Positions 1 through 5,958 of a DNA stretch of 9,215 nucleotides are shown in pieces (within the stretch, counting starts at the first letter, position 1; the number at the start of each line of letters is the position of its first letter). Both the position numbers and the translations under genes were made by a program. The DNA comes from an uncultured Bacillota bacterium (lineage in GTDB: Bacteria > Bacillota_I > Bacilli_A > Izemoplasmatales > UBA1188). Location of the stretch: positions 1 through 9,215 of the forward strand of contig ONMY01000077.1 in the NCBI GenBank assembly GCA_900318975.1, in the 5' to 3' direction. The notes beneath the pieces were generated by a model. The model worked only from the letters and a program-made list of their open reading frames with translations, was not told the origin of the DNA and searched no databases.

Positions 1-611
1 CCAGCTATTTCTTTAGTATGTGTTACAAGAACGATTGTTTTTCCTTCTTTATGAATATCTTCTAATAACTTTAATACAGCCTTTCCTGAAACATCATCTA
101 AAGCGCCTGTTGGTTCATCACAAAGAAGAATATCACTTTTTTTATTTAGGGCTCTTGCGATTGCAACTCTTTGTTGTTGTCCACCTGAGAGTTGTCTTGG
201 GAATTTGTTTTCCTTTCCTTCTAGTTCTACTCTTTTCAAGAGTGATAATGCTCTTTCTTTATCTCTTGAACCAGGTGCAAGCATAACATTTTGAAGGACA
301 GTAATATCGTTTAAAAGATTAAAGAATTGATAAACGAAACCAATTGTATTTCTTCTATATAGAGTGATGTCTCTATCGTTGTATTTAACAATGTCGTTTC
401 CATATACTAATATTTCACCAGAATCAACTTTATCAATTCCACCAATCATATTTAGGAATGTTGATTTTCCAGATCCTGATCCACCAAGTATTACAAGAAA
501 TTCATGTTCATAAACCTCAATAGAAACATTATCAAGAGCGTGCATTAATGCTTCGCCCTCACCATAAGTCTTAACTAAATTTTTTGCCTCTATTATTACT
601 TTCTTTTCCAT
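1..611 (-). CDS. ABC transporter ATP-binding protein, MacB/LolD-like (3' end missing)
   Basis: ATP-hydrolysing subunit of an ABC transporter. The 203 visible codons contain the whole catalytic set: Walker A GGSGSGKST (residues 43-51), Q-loop Gln95, signature LSGGQQQR (141-148), Walker B ILLCDE (161-166) followed by PTGALD, and the H-loop His198 in VTHT. The motif spelling and the N-terminal layout (Lys-Thr-Tyr A-loop region, then a short insertion before ALDNVS) are those of the MacB/LolD/FtsE-like group. These ATPases pair with FtsX-like permeases and export peptides, lipoproteins or drugs. Family members are usually about 220-250 residues, so roughly 20-50 residues lie beyond the left edge. 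A Shine-Dalgarno-like GAGG lies 7-10 bases upstream of the ATG. The permease is probably the next gene outside the window. The feo terminator at 679-716 separates this gene from the iron operon, so a shared function with feo is not implied. Substrate unknown. Confidence 0.93.
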   Translation of the reverse strand, partial: MEKKVIIEAKNLVKTYGEGEALMHALDNVSIEVYEHEFLVILGGSGSGKSTFLNMIGGIDKVDSGEILVYGNDIVKYNDRDITLYRRNTIGFVYQFFNLLNDITVLQNVMLAPGSRDKERALSLLKRVELEGKENKFPRQLSGGQQQRVAIARALNKKSDILLCDEPTGALDDVSGKAVLKLLEDIHKEGKTIVLVTHTKEIA

Positions 612-678
612 AATATGCCTCACTTATGAATTCATTTTTATATTAATATTTTATATGATTTAAGAATAAATGTATATT

Positions 679-716
679 AAAATATAACCCATCAATTAAA
701 TGATGAGTTATATTTT
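679..716 (-). terminator. Rho-independent terminator of the feo operon
   Basis: Inverted repeat with 16-bp arms (679-694 and 701-716) and a 6-base loop, starting one base after the stop codon of the 60-residue gene. On the minus-strand transcript every position pairs, with one G-U wobble. On the plus strand the same position is a C-A mismatch, so the hairpin is built for the minus strand. The 3' arm ends in TTTT followed by more AT. It is AT-rich, so its strength is uncertain. Confidence 0.75.
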
Positions 717-717
717 G

Positions 718-900
718 TTAATTATATTCTTTTTTGTGCTTTCTATAGTATTTTATTAATTTTTTACTTGCCTTTTTTAATCCACAGTCAGCACATTCTC
801 CTGTTGGAAGTCCTTTAATTCTTTTATATATATAAGAGGAGAGAATGAATAAGACAAATGATGGAGCAAGAATAAGGACAATTATTTCAATTGGTTGCAT
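718..900 (-). CDS. FeoB-associated Cys-containing small membrane protein
   Basis: A 60-residue protein with one N-terminal membrane helix (about residues 4-24, rich in Ile, Val, Leu and Phe), a short basic stretch (Tyr-Lys-Arg-Ile-Lys), one CxxC pair (Cys36-Ala-Asp-Cys39) and a very basic tail (Lys/Arg/Tyr, 42-58). This layout and its place directly after feoB match the 'FeoB-associated Cys-rich membrane protein' family (Pfam FeoB_associated), which often ends ferrous-iron operons in Bacillota. Typical members have several cysteines near the C-terminus; this one has only two, followed by a long lysine-rich tail. The ATG follows the feoB stop by a single base (TAATATG), so translation is probably coupled to feoB. 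A role in assembling or gating FeoB, or in handling Fe(II) at the inner face, is plausible but not shown. It is the last gene before the operon terminator. Confidence 0.75.
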   Translation of the reverse strand: MQPIEIIVLILAPSFVLFILSSYIYKRIKGLPTGECADCGLKKASKKLIKYYRKHKKEYN

Positions 901-901
901 A

Positions 902-3475
902 TTATTCGTATACAGGATGGTTCTTATTGTAGATTACAATAAATGTGATTGCTGCGGCAAGTAAAGAAGCAAAGATTGCAATAGTCCATACATATGTTCC
1001 AATTAGATATACCATCGATGAAACAACATATGAAGTTAAAAGCCAGAATACTAATGTCTTTCCAATCTTCTTATCTGGAAGTTCAGCTTTTGCAGTTGCA
1101 ACAGCTGCGAAGCATGGGATTGTTAACATATTGAATGCTATAAATGCGATAAGTCCTGCAATGTTTACTCCTGTTGAACTGATAGTAGCTTGTGCTGCAT
1201 TTACACCATCTTCATCAAGGCCGATGTTATAAAGTGTTATATATGCATTTATTTTTTCTTCATCAGTATTTGCTTCTTCAATTTCAACTTTTGAAGATGC
1301 TTGGCTTAATACTTGGAATGTTGCAATAACGTTTTCTTTTGCGATTAGTCCTGTTGCTGCTGATACTGGGAAAATCCAACCAGATTCACTAAGTTGTGAT
1401 CCAAATCCCATTGGAGTAAAGAATGGAGTTAGAGCAGTACCAAAGTGAGCTAAAATTGAATCATTTTGATCTTTATAGTCTTTATCGTTTATTTCTTCTA
1501 CATAAGAATCATAAGATGCTAGTAGAACTGGGGTTAATACATTTTCTTTGAAAGCACCTTGTTCTATTTCATCTTCTATTTCATCGTAATAAGTCATTAC
1601 ATCAGAGAAACTAACTTGAAGTTCACCGCTATCATCAAACGCTTCTAAGTCTTCTTCACTTAATAAAGCATTTTTATAAGTTTCATTTTCTGTTGCCAAA
1701 TCTTCAAATTCGGTATCTGCGATTTCATTTGGATCTGCTTGCTCAATGTATCTTAAATTTGCAGTGAAACTTTGGAGGAACCAAATAACGATTGTAGATG
1801 CAAGGATGATTGTGAATGCTTTCTTAATGAAGTGTTTTAGTTTATCCCATAAGTGAAGCATTAATGGTTTAAAACCAGGCATACGATATTGTGGAAGTTC
1901 CATAATGAATGGTGGAACTTTACCACGCATTGAAGTATTTCTCATTAATAATACTGATACAACAGCAATAGTAACACCTAATAGATACATTGAATATGTG
2001 ATAACATCAGCATTGCCTACTCCAAAATATGTAACAATACCACCTGCGATTGCAGTTAGAATTGGGAGTTTTGCACCACATGAGAAGAAAGGTATTACCC
2101 TAATAGTTGCGGTTCTTTCTTTATCATCAGCGAGTGTTCTTGTGTTGATCATTGCAGGAATTGAACAACCAAATCCCATGATCATTGGCATAAATGCACG
2201 ACCAGAAAGACCGAAACGACGGAAGATTCTATCCATTATGAAGGCAATACGAGCCATATAACCAGAATCTTCTAAAATTGAGAAGAATAGGAATAATAAT
2301 AAGATTTGAGGCAAGAATGAGAGAACGGCAAATATACCTGCAAGAATACCATCAACAATGAGACCTGATACCCAGGAAGCTGATGATGAAAGCCAAGAAG
2401 CTACAACTGATGATAAGAAGTCTGTTGCACCAATGAGTAAGCTTTGTAGTATTACACCAGGTGAATTGATTCCTCCTTCATGCCAAATTGTTCCTGCAAA
2501 GAATTCTGAGTTAGCAAATGAATCGCTATTTATAAGTTTTCCGAGCCAGAAAATATTTTCCGAGAATGTTAAATGGAATATTAGGAATAAAATTACAAGG
2601 AAAATTGGAATACCAGCCCATTTATTTGTTAATACTTTATCGATTTTATCTGATTTTGAATAGCTATCAACACTATTTACCTTTTCTTCATCTGCTACGG
2701 TTGTTTTCTTGACGTTTGCAAATTCCTTAGAAATAAATTTATATCTTGAATCTGCGACAATGGCCTCAAAATCTGAACCGAATACTTCATCTTTGAATGT
2801 TGATTTGAATTCTTCTACAATGTGAACTAGTTCAGGATGATCTTTTGTCTCAAGTTCATCGAGTTCAACGAGTTTTACTGCATGGAATAATGGATTATTA
2901 ACTTTTATTGCTTCAAATGCAATTCTGCAGTCATTAACTAGATGGAATAGATTAGTATCTTCTAGGATTGTATGAGCTTTTCTCTTGCTCTTTGCAGCTT
3001 CATAACCCTTTTTCATTAGTTCATCAACATTATTTTCTTTTAGTGCTGAAATTGAAACAACAGGAACACCAAGCTTCATTTCTAGTGTTTTGGCATCGAT
3101 TGATTCATTGTTTTTTTCAACAACATCTATCATATTTAGTGCCACAACCACTGGTACATCAATTTCTAAGAGTTGTGTTGTTAGATATAGGTTTCTTTCT
3201 AGGTTTGTTGCATCTACGATATTGATAATACAGTCTGGATTCTCATCTAAAATATAGTTTCTAGATATTACTTCTTCTGGAGTATAAGGTGAAAGTGAAT
3301 AAATGCCTGGAAGGTCAATAATATTAACGTTTTCGTCTAGTTTTTTGTACACACCTTCTTTTTTATCAACTGTTACACCTGGCCAGTTACCAACGTGGGC
3401 AGTTGAACCAGTTAAAGCATTAAAAAGGGTTGTTTTACCTGAATTAGGATTACCAGCTAATGCAAAATTTAACAT
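902..3475 (-). CDS. feoB: Ferrous iron transport protein B (FeoB)
   Basis: Fe(II) permease of the cytoplasmic membrane with a fused N-terminal G protein; 857 residues, longer than the usual 700-800. G1 is GNPNSGKTT (8-16), with Asn11 at the position that binds the activating K+ in characterised FeoB. The switch I threonine is Thr35 in PGVTV, G3 is DLPG (54-57), G4 NMID (114-117) and G5 about SAL (143-145). A helical GDI-like linker follows to about residue 270. The membrane core starts near 285 and keeps the two gate motifs with their conserved cysteines: GFGCSIP (Cys437) and SCGAKLP (Cys466). The AKE motif (712-714) and PCFAAVATAKAE (787-798) mark the C-terminal gate. The extra length sits in an acidic segment at about 571-680 and a smaller acidic one at about 728-765. 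An AAGGAGGAT ribosome site lies inside the end of the upstream feoA, two bases separate the genes, and the chain looks intact. Expression is probably controlled by the divergent metalloregulator through the operators at 3955-4030. Confidence 0.98.
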   Translation of the reverse strand: MLNFALAGNPNSGKTTLFNALTGSTAHVGNWPGVTVDKKEGVYKKLDENVNIIDLPGIYSLSPYTPEEVISRNYILDENPDCIINIVDATNLERNLYLTTQLLEIDVPVVVALNMIDVVEKNNESIDAKTLEMKLGVPVVSISALKENNVDELMKKGYEAAKSKRKAHTILEDTNLFHLVNDCRIAFEAIKVNNPLFHAVKLVELDELETKDHPELVHIVEEFKSTFKDEVFGSDFEAIVADSRYKFISKEFANVKKTTVADEEKVNSVDSYSKSDKIDKVLTNKWAGIPIFLVILFLIFHLTFSENIFWLGKLINSDSFANSEFFAGTIWHEGGINSPGVILQSLLIGATDFLSSVVASWLSSSASWVSGLIVDGILAGIFAVLSFLPQILLLFLFFSILEDSGYMARIAFIMDRIFRRFGLSGRAFMPMIMGFGCSIPAMINTRTLADDKERTATIRVIPFFSCGAKLPILTAIAGGIVTYFGVGNADVITYSMYLLGVTIAVVSVLLMRNTSMRGKVPPFIMELPQYRMPGFKPLMLHLWDKLKHFIKKAFTIILASTIVIWFLQSFTANLRYIEQADPNEIADTEFEDLATENETYKNALLSEEDLEAFDDSGELQVSFSDVMTYYDEIEDEIEQGAFKENVLTPVLLASYDSYVEEINDKDYKDQNDSILAHFGTALTPFFTPMGFGSQLSESGWIFPVSAATGLIAKENVIATFQVLSQASSKVEIEEANTDEEKINAYITLYNIGLDEDGVNAAQATISSTGVNIAGLIAFIAFNMLTIPCFAAVATAKAELPDKKIGKTLVFWLLTSYVVSSMVYLIGTYVWTIAIFASLLAAAITFIVIYNKNHPVYE

Positions 3476-3477
3476 AA

Positions 3478-3714
3478 TTAATCCTCCTTAGTATCCATTG
3501 AGATGAGTTCAGCTTCATCTTTTCTTAGTGTTAATTCATAGCCACGAATTGTTACTTCGATTGGGTCACCAAGAGGAGCTTTTTTCTTTAAAATCACTTT
3601 CGCACCAGGTGTTACTCCCATATCGAAAAGTCTTCTTCTAACTCTTCCTTCACCGCCAACAGCGACTATCACGCCTTCTTGGCCGATTTTGAAATCTTTT
3701 AATAATATAATCAT
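3478..3714 (-). CDS. feoA: Ferrous iron transport protein A (FeoA), second copy in operon
   Basis: A 78-residue cytoplasmic SH3-fold protein that works with FeoB in Fe(II) uptake, probably by contacting its G domain or membrane part. It has the standard FeoA motif set: the Arg-rich turn RVRRRLFDMGVTPG (24-37), the basic strand KKKAPLGDPIEV (43-54) and RGYELTLRK (57-65). This is the more orthodox of the two FeoA proteins here. The ribosome site GGAGGA overlaps the TAG stop of the upstream feoA-like gene, and the TAA stop lies two bases before the feoB ATG, so the three genes form a tightly coupled unit. Confidence 0.95.
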   Translation of the reverse strand: MIILLKDFKIGQEGVIVAVGGEGRVRRRLFDMGVTPGAKVILKKKAPLGDPIEVTIRGYELTLRKDEAELISMDTKED

Positions 3715-3723
3715 AAAATCCTC

Positions 3724-3936
3724 CTACGCAACTAATATATGTCTAGATATATTGCTATCAAGTGCAAGTCTTCCTTCTTTTACTTGACAAATAGTGCTAC
3801 CATTTTGATTTGATAAAACAATAATTTCACTATTGATTGTTATACCTAAACTCTCTAAGTGTTTTTTAGTTTTTTCATCAACTAATATTTTAACTATGGT
3901 TAATTTTGTATTTATTGGTGCTAGAATTATTGGCAT
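3724..3936 (-). CDS. feoA: FeoA-like protein, first gene of the feo operon
   Basis: A 70-residue SH3-type FeoA-domain protein. The fold signature is visible as HLESLGIT (26-33, matching the usual R-L-x-x-L/M-G motif), a central strand IIVLSNQNGSTICQV (38-52) and the end strand EGRLALDSNISRHILV (54-69), where FeoA normally reads R-x-x-x-x-L-R/D-x-x-x-A-x-x-I-x-V. It is less conserved than its neighbour: the LG(D)P loop of canonical FeoA is replaced by NQNGS. Tandem FeoA proteins ahead of FeoB are common in Clostridia and relatives, where the two presumably do not do identical jobs. The ATG has a GGAGG ribosome site (3943-3947) and follows the feo promoter closely. It ends in TAG, the only non-TAA stop in the window. 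Confidence 0.9.
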   Translation of the reverse strand: MPIILAPINTKLTIVKILVDEKTKKHLESLGITINSEIIVLSNQNGSTICQVKEGRLALDSNISRHILVA

Positions 3937-3954
3937 AAATAACCTCCATTTGAT

Positions 3955-3972
3955 GGTTAGTTATAACTAACC
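3955..3972. promoter_or_regulatory. Perfect 18-bp palindrome: probable metalloregulator operator of feo
   Basis: GGTTAGTTATAACTAACC reads the same on both strands. It lies at and just downstream of the expected feo transcription start, where a bound repressor would block initiation. The half-sites GGTTAG/CTAACC equal those of the corynebacterial DtxR box, but here they are 6 bases apart rather than 1, so the binding geometry must differ. With the divergent DtxR-family gene next door it is the natural candidate target; binding is inferred. Confidence 0.75.
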
Positions 3973-3978
3973 TCACTA

Positions 3979-4007
3979 ATTATACTTCTTATAATTGGCA
4001 ATGTCAA
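3979..4007 (-). promoter_or_regulatory. Consensus sigma-A promoter of the feo operon
   Basis: On the minus strand, -35 TTGACA (4002-4007) and -10 TATAAT (3979-3984) are both exact consensus with a 17-base spacer. Transcription should start near 3972, inside the edge of the perfect palindrome, about 36 bases before the first feoA codon. A promoter this strong fits control by repression rather than activation. Confidence 0.9.
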
Positions 4008-4012
4008 CAAAA

Positions 4013-4030
4013 AGTTAGTTAATTCTAACT
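4013..4030. promoter_or_regulatory. Second, imperfect operator copy upstream of the feo -35
   Basis: AGTTAGTTAATTCTAACT has matching 6-base arms AGTTAG/CTAACT around a 6-base centre, and its inner 16 bases agree with the perfect palindrome at 13 positions. It sits 5 bases upstream of the feo -35 box, and its centre is 58 bp from the centre of the first site. It lies about 25 bp upstream of the regulator's own likely -35, so it could help close the feo promoter and also affect the regulator gene. Confidence 0.6.
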
Positions 4031-4055
4031 ATTTTATTGAAATAGTCCTATTATG

Positions 4056-4084
4056 TTGATATTTAACATCAATAAATGTATAAT
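4056..4084 (+). promoter_or_regulatory. Promoter of the DtxR/MntR-family regulator gene
   Basis: -35 TTGATA (4056-4061), a 17-base spacer and -10 TATAAT (4079-4084). Transcription would begin near 4091, so the leader would be only about 13 bases with the AGGAG ribosome site (4091-4095) at its very 5' end. The promoter is outside both palindromes, which weakens the case for strong autorepression. Confidence 0.65.
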
Positions 4085-4103
4085 TAAAATAGGAGTGTGC
4101 ATT

Positions 4104-4475
4104 ATGCAAAAAAACGAAAGCCGAGAAGATTATCTTGAAAGAATCTTAATGCTAAAGGAAAAGAACGGATATGTCCGTTCTATTGATATTGCAACAAGCA
4201 TGGGATATTCAAAACCTTCGATAAGTATCGCAATTAAAAAACTTAAAGCTGAAGGATTAATCGAAATAGATGAAAACACAAACTATATAACCCTAACTAA
4301 AACTGGACTTGAGGTTGCAGAAAAGGTTTATGAACGACATAAAATCATTTCATCATTACTCGTCTCAATTGGTGTTCCTTCTGACACTGCGCTTGAAGAT
4401 GCATGCAAAATAGAGCACGATTTAAGTGAAATTACTTTTGAAAAAATTAAAGAACAGTATAGTAAGATTCAGTAA
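4104..4475 (+). CDS. DtxR/MntR-family metal-dependent transcriptional repressor, short form
   Basis: A 123-residue winged-helix repressor that, with bound Fe(II) or Mn(II), should bind the palindromes between itself and feo. The start at 4104 is chosen for its AGGAG site 8 bases upstream; an in-frame ATG at 4053 would add 17 residues but lies upstream of the likely promoter. The HTH covers about 22-58, with recognition helix SKPSISIAIKKLKAEGL and wing ENTNYITLTKTG. Metal ligands by alignment with B. subtilis MntR: Asp9 (D8), Glu12 (E11), His79 (H77), Cys101 (where MntR has E99 and DtxR has C102), Glu104 (E102) and His105 (H103). The site therefore mixes an MntR-type Asp with a DtxR-type Cys. 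The chain stops just after this helix; it has no SH3 domain and is about 20 residues shorter than MntR. Divergence from feo points to iron control; whether Mn also serves as co-repressor cannot be told. Confidence 0.92.
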   Translation: MQKNESREDYLERILMLKEKNGYVRSIDIATSMGYSKPSISIAIKKLKAEGLIEIDENTNYITLTKTGLEVAEKVYERHKIISSLLVSIGVPSDTALEDACKIEHDLSEITFEKIKEQYSKIQ

Positions 4476-4485
4476 TTATGTAAAG

Positions 4486-4513
4486 AAAAAACATCCCCGA
4501 GAGGATGTTTTTT
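4486..4513 (+). terminator. Bidirectional intrinsic terminator between regulator and YugP-like gene
   Basis: Inverted repeat A6-CATCC (4486-4496), loop CCGAGA, GGATG-T6 (4503-4513), placed 10 bases after the regulator stop. The A-tract and T-tract are symmetrical, so it can end transcription from both the plus-strand regulator and the convergent minus-strand gene that stops at 4530. Confidence 0.9.
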
Positions 4514-4529
4514 ATTGATAATTGTTAGT

Positions 4530-5324
4530 TTAGTCGTTACTAGATGAATGACTATTGGCTTGCATCTTTGCTATGATGTTTAGAATCTTGAGAATGAGTT
4601 CAAGGAGTGCAATAATCATATCATTGATATATTGAATATTGTAGAGTTTGAATAATTCCTTCATCATTTCAAGTTCTTCTTCAGTAGCCATATTACGTTC
4701 TCTTAATAACTCAAGTGATCTTTGTTGAGCTTTAATTTCTGTCTTTAATACTTTTACTGATAAAACAAATGCAATAACATAAATTAAAAGACCACAGATA
4801 GATGCAACGATTGTTGCAACACCAGAAAAACCGAAGATAAAAATATCAAGTAATAGACCAATAATAACAAGTGGAACGAACATAAGAGGACCAAAATATG
4901 TGAATGGAGTTAAAGCAACTCTCTTTTTCATATCAGGATCACCCTCTTTATCAAGAATAGCAAGAGCACTCTTTTCTGCGCCCATTGATAAAGATGTAAT
5001 ACTCTTTTTCTTATCAATTAATCTTCTTAGTCTTATCTTTTTGAAGTAGTGTGAATAGCTATTACCGAATAATACTGAACCTACAACAGATACTTTAATG
5101 TATTCAAGTCCATTGTCATCAAGAATTCTTCTTGCAGCTTCTGATCCAGTAATACCTGCGCTGTTTTTTGTTCTATTAAACTTTACATATTTAATGAAAA
5201 GCCAAACAGAAACAACCGTTGATACAACAAATGCAATAGCAATTAAGCAAGCAACAATGAATATTGCCCATTCGACAGCAGCACTAACGCCATCAAACTC
5301 TTCAAAATTATCAAATAGTGGCAT
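4530..5324 (-). CDS. YugP-like zinc-metallopeptidase family membrane protein, catalytic motif lost
   Basis: A 264-residue membrane protein. Membrane helices are seen at about 18-47, 146-165, 168-191 and 234-253. Residues 58-78 (ITGSEAARRILDDNGLEYIKV) match the YugP/Zn_peptidase_2 signature 'TG.E.AR.iLd.nGl..v.V', and the segment after them aligns along the family to the SI.....A stretch. Where active members have HEVGH, this protein reads Glu117-Lys118-Ser119-Ala120-Leu121, so both zinc histidines and the catalytic glutamate are gone. The later glutamate in the VEF.AS-type motif remains as Glu196 (TEIKAQ), and the tail (RSLELL...EEELE...) follows the family pattern. It is therefore probably a non-catalytic relative, perhaps a scaffold or a partner of an active paralogue; its role is unknown. 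The reading frame is open throughout with a good ribosome site (AAGGAG), which argues against a decaying pseudogene. It has its own promoter at 5366-5394. Confidence 0.75.
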   Translation of the reverse strand: MPLFDNFEEFDGVSAAVEWAIFIVACLIAIAFVVSTVVSVWLFIKYVKFNRTKNSAGITGSEAARRILDDNGLEYIKVSVVGSVLFGNSYSHYFKKIRLRRLIDKKKSITSLSMGAEKSALAILDKEGDPDMKKRVALTPFTYFGPLMFVPLVIIGLLLDIFIFGFSGVATIVASICGLLIYVIAFVLSVKVLKTEIKAQQRSLELLRERNMATEEELEMMKELFKLYNIQYINDMIIALLELILKILNIIAKMQANSHSSSND

Positions 5325-5346
5325 AACAAATCTCCTTTTTAAATAT

Positions 5347-5399
5347 AAGTATTTTCACAATGTATATTATAGTAATAATATGTGATTTCGTAAATACTT
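5347..5399. repeat. Interrupted inverted repeat enclosing the promoter of the YugP-like gene
   Basis: AAGTATTTTCACA (5347-5359) pairs with TGTGA (5381-5385) plus AAATACTT (5392-5399), with six extra bases (5386-5391) in one arm. The -10 box lies in the loop and the -35 box in the right arm. It could be a regulator site or a hairpin ending the upstream GNAT transcript. The bases are AT-rich, so chance cannot be ruled out. Confidence 0.4.
5366..5394 (-). promoter_or_regulatory. Promoter of the YugP-like gene
   Basis: On the minus strand, -10 TATAAT (5366-5371) is exact, the spacer is 17 bases and the -35 is TTTACG (5389-5394; four of six consensus bases). The start would be near 5359, giving a leader of about 35 bases before the ATG at 5324. 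Confidence 0.6.
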
Positions 5400-5405
5400 T
5401 TTACT

Positions 5406-5936
5406 TTATAGTTTTAATATGGCAGGTATTTCTTCTCCTTCTCCGCCTTTATAAAACTGTGGTTGTTCGATAAAGCCAAATGAAGCATATAATTTTTTAG
5501 CTACTTCATTTTCAGGTTCATAACTTAACCAACATGTATCAGCTTTACCACATGGGAATGATTTAATATAATCTAGGGCAACTTCCATCGCTCTTCTTCC
5601 ATAACCATTTCTTTGGTAGCGCTTATCAATCATAAATCTCCATAAGCAATAACTCTTTTTTGCCATCTCTATAAAGGCTGGATCTTCTCCCTCAAAATCA
5701 TCCTCATTTGCACCATAACCAATCATTAGAAAACCAATTGGTTTCTTACCTTTATAAATAGCAAATGGTAGTGCAACACAACCATTTGTGATTGCAACGT
5801 ATGCTTCCGCCAAAGAACACATGTTGCTTGCGACAAAGTTTTTTTGTTTAGGAGAAACCTTCAATCCCCAAACTACTTTAATATAATTTTTATAAGTTAT
5901 TTTTTCTAGTGTAATGTTATCCATAATATTTTCCAT
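5406..5936 (-). CDS. GNAT-family N-acetyltransferase, spermidine/spermine (BltD-like) type
   Basis: Transfers acetyl from acetyl-CoA to an amine, most likely in the cytoplasm. The N-terminal segment VSPKQKNFVASNMCSLAEAYV (28-48) matches the 'Q..FVA.N..S.AEA' signature of BltD/PaiA-like polyamine acetyltransferases. The acetyl-CoA P-loop is Gln108-Arg-Asn-Gly-Tyr-Gly113, preceded by the strand CLWRFMID, and the C-terminal part has the usual ENEVAKKLYASFGF (142-155), where Tyr150 is at the usual general-acid position. At 176 residues it has normal family length. Two starts are possible: 5936, without a clear ribosome site, or the in-frame ATG at 5924 (four residues shorter), which has a weak GGA about 10 bases upstream. 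It lies 22 bases after the flavin-reductase-fold gene and probably shares its transcript. The true substrate could be another polyamine or small amine. Confidence 0.88.
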   Translation of the reverse strand: MENIMDNITLEKITYKNYIKVVWGLKVSPKQKNFVASNMCSLAEAYVAITNGCVALPFAIYKGKKPIGFLMIGYGANEDDFEGEDPAFIEMAKKSYCLWRFMIDKRYQRNGYGRRAMEVALDYIKSFPCGKADTCWLSYEPENEVAKKLYASFGFIEQPQFYKGGEGEEIPAILKL

Positions 5937-5958
5937 TTAATTTCTAGTCAAGTAATTA

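Noticed and set aside
20..286. Plus-strand open frame of 88 codons opposite the ABC ATPase
   Set aside because: It is antisense to the Walker B and signature region of a clear ABC ATPase and has a biased Leu/Phe composition without a domain.
945..3491. Several open frames on the plus strand opposite feoB
   Set aside because: They are antisense to a well-conserved gene, have low-complexity translations, no ribosome sites and no recognisable domains.
4053..4103. Upstream ATG of the regulator adding 17 residues
   Set aside because: It has no ribosome site, overlaps the likely promoter, and the extra residues are not part of the MntR/DtxR family; ATG 4104 has AGGAG.
5923..5951. TTGACT-17-TATTAT promoter match at the start of the GNAT gene
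   Set aside because: Its transcript would begin inside the coding region after the only plausible start codons, so it is probably a chance match in AT-rich DNA.
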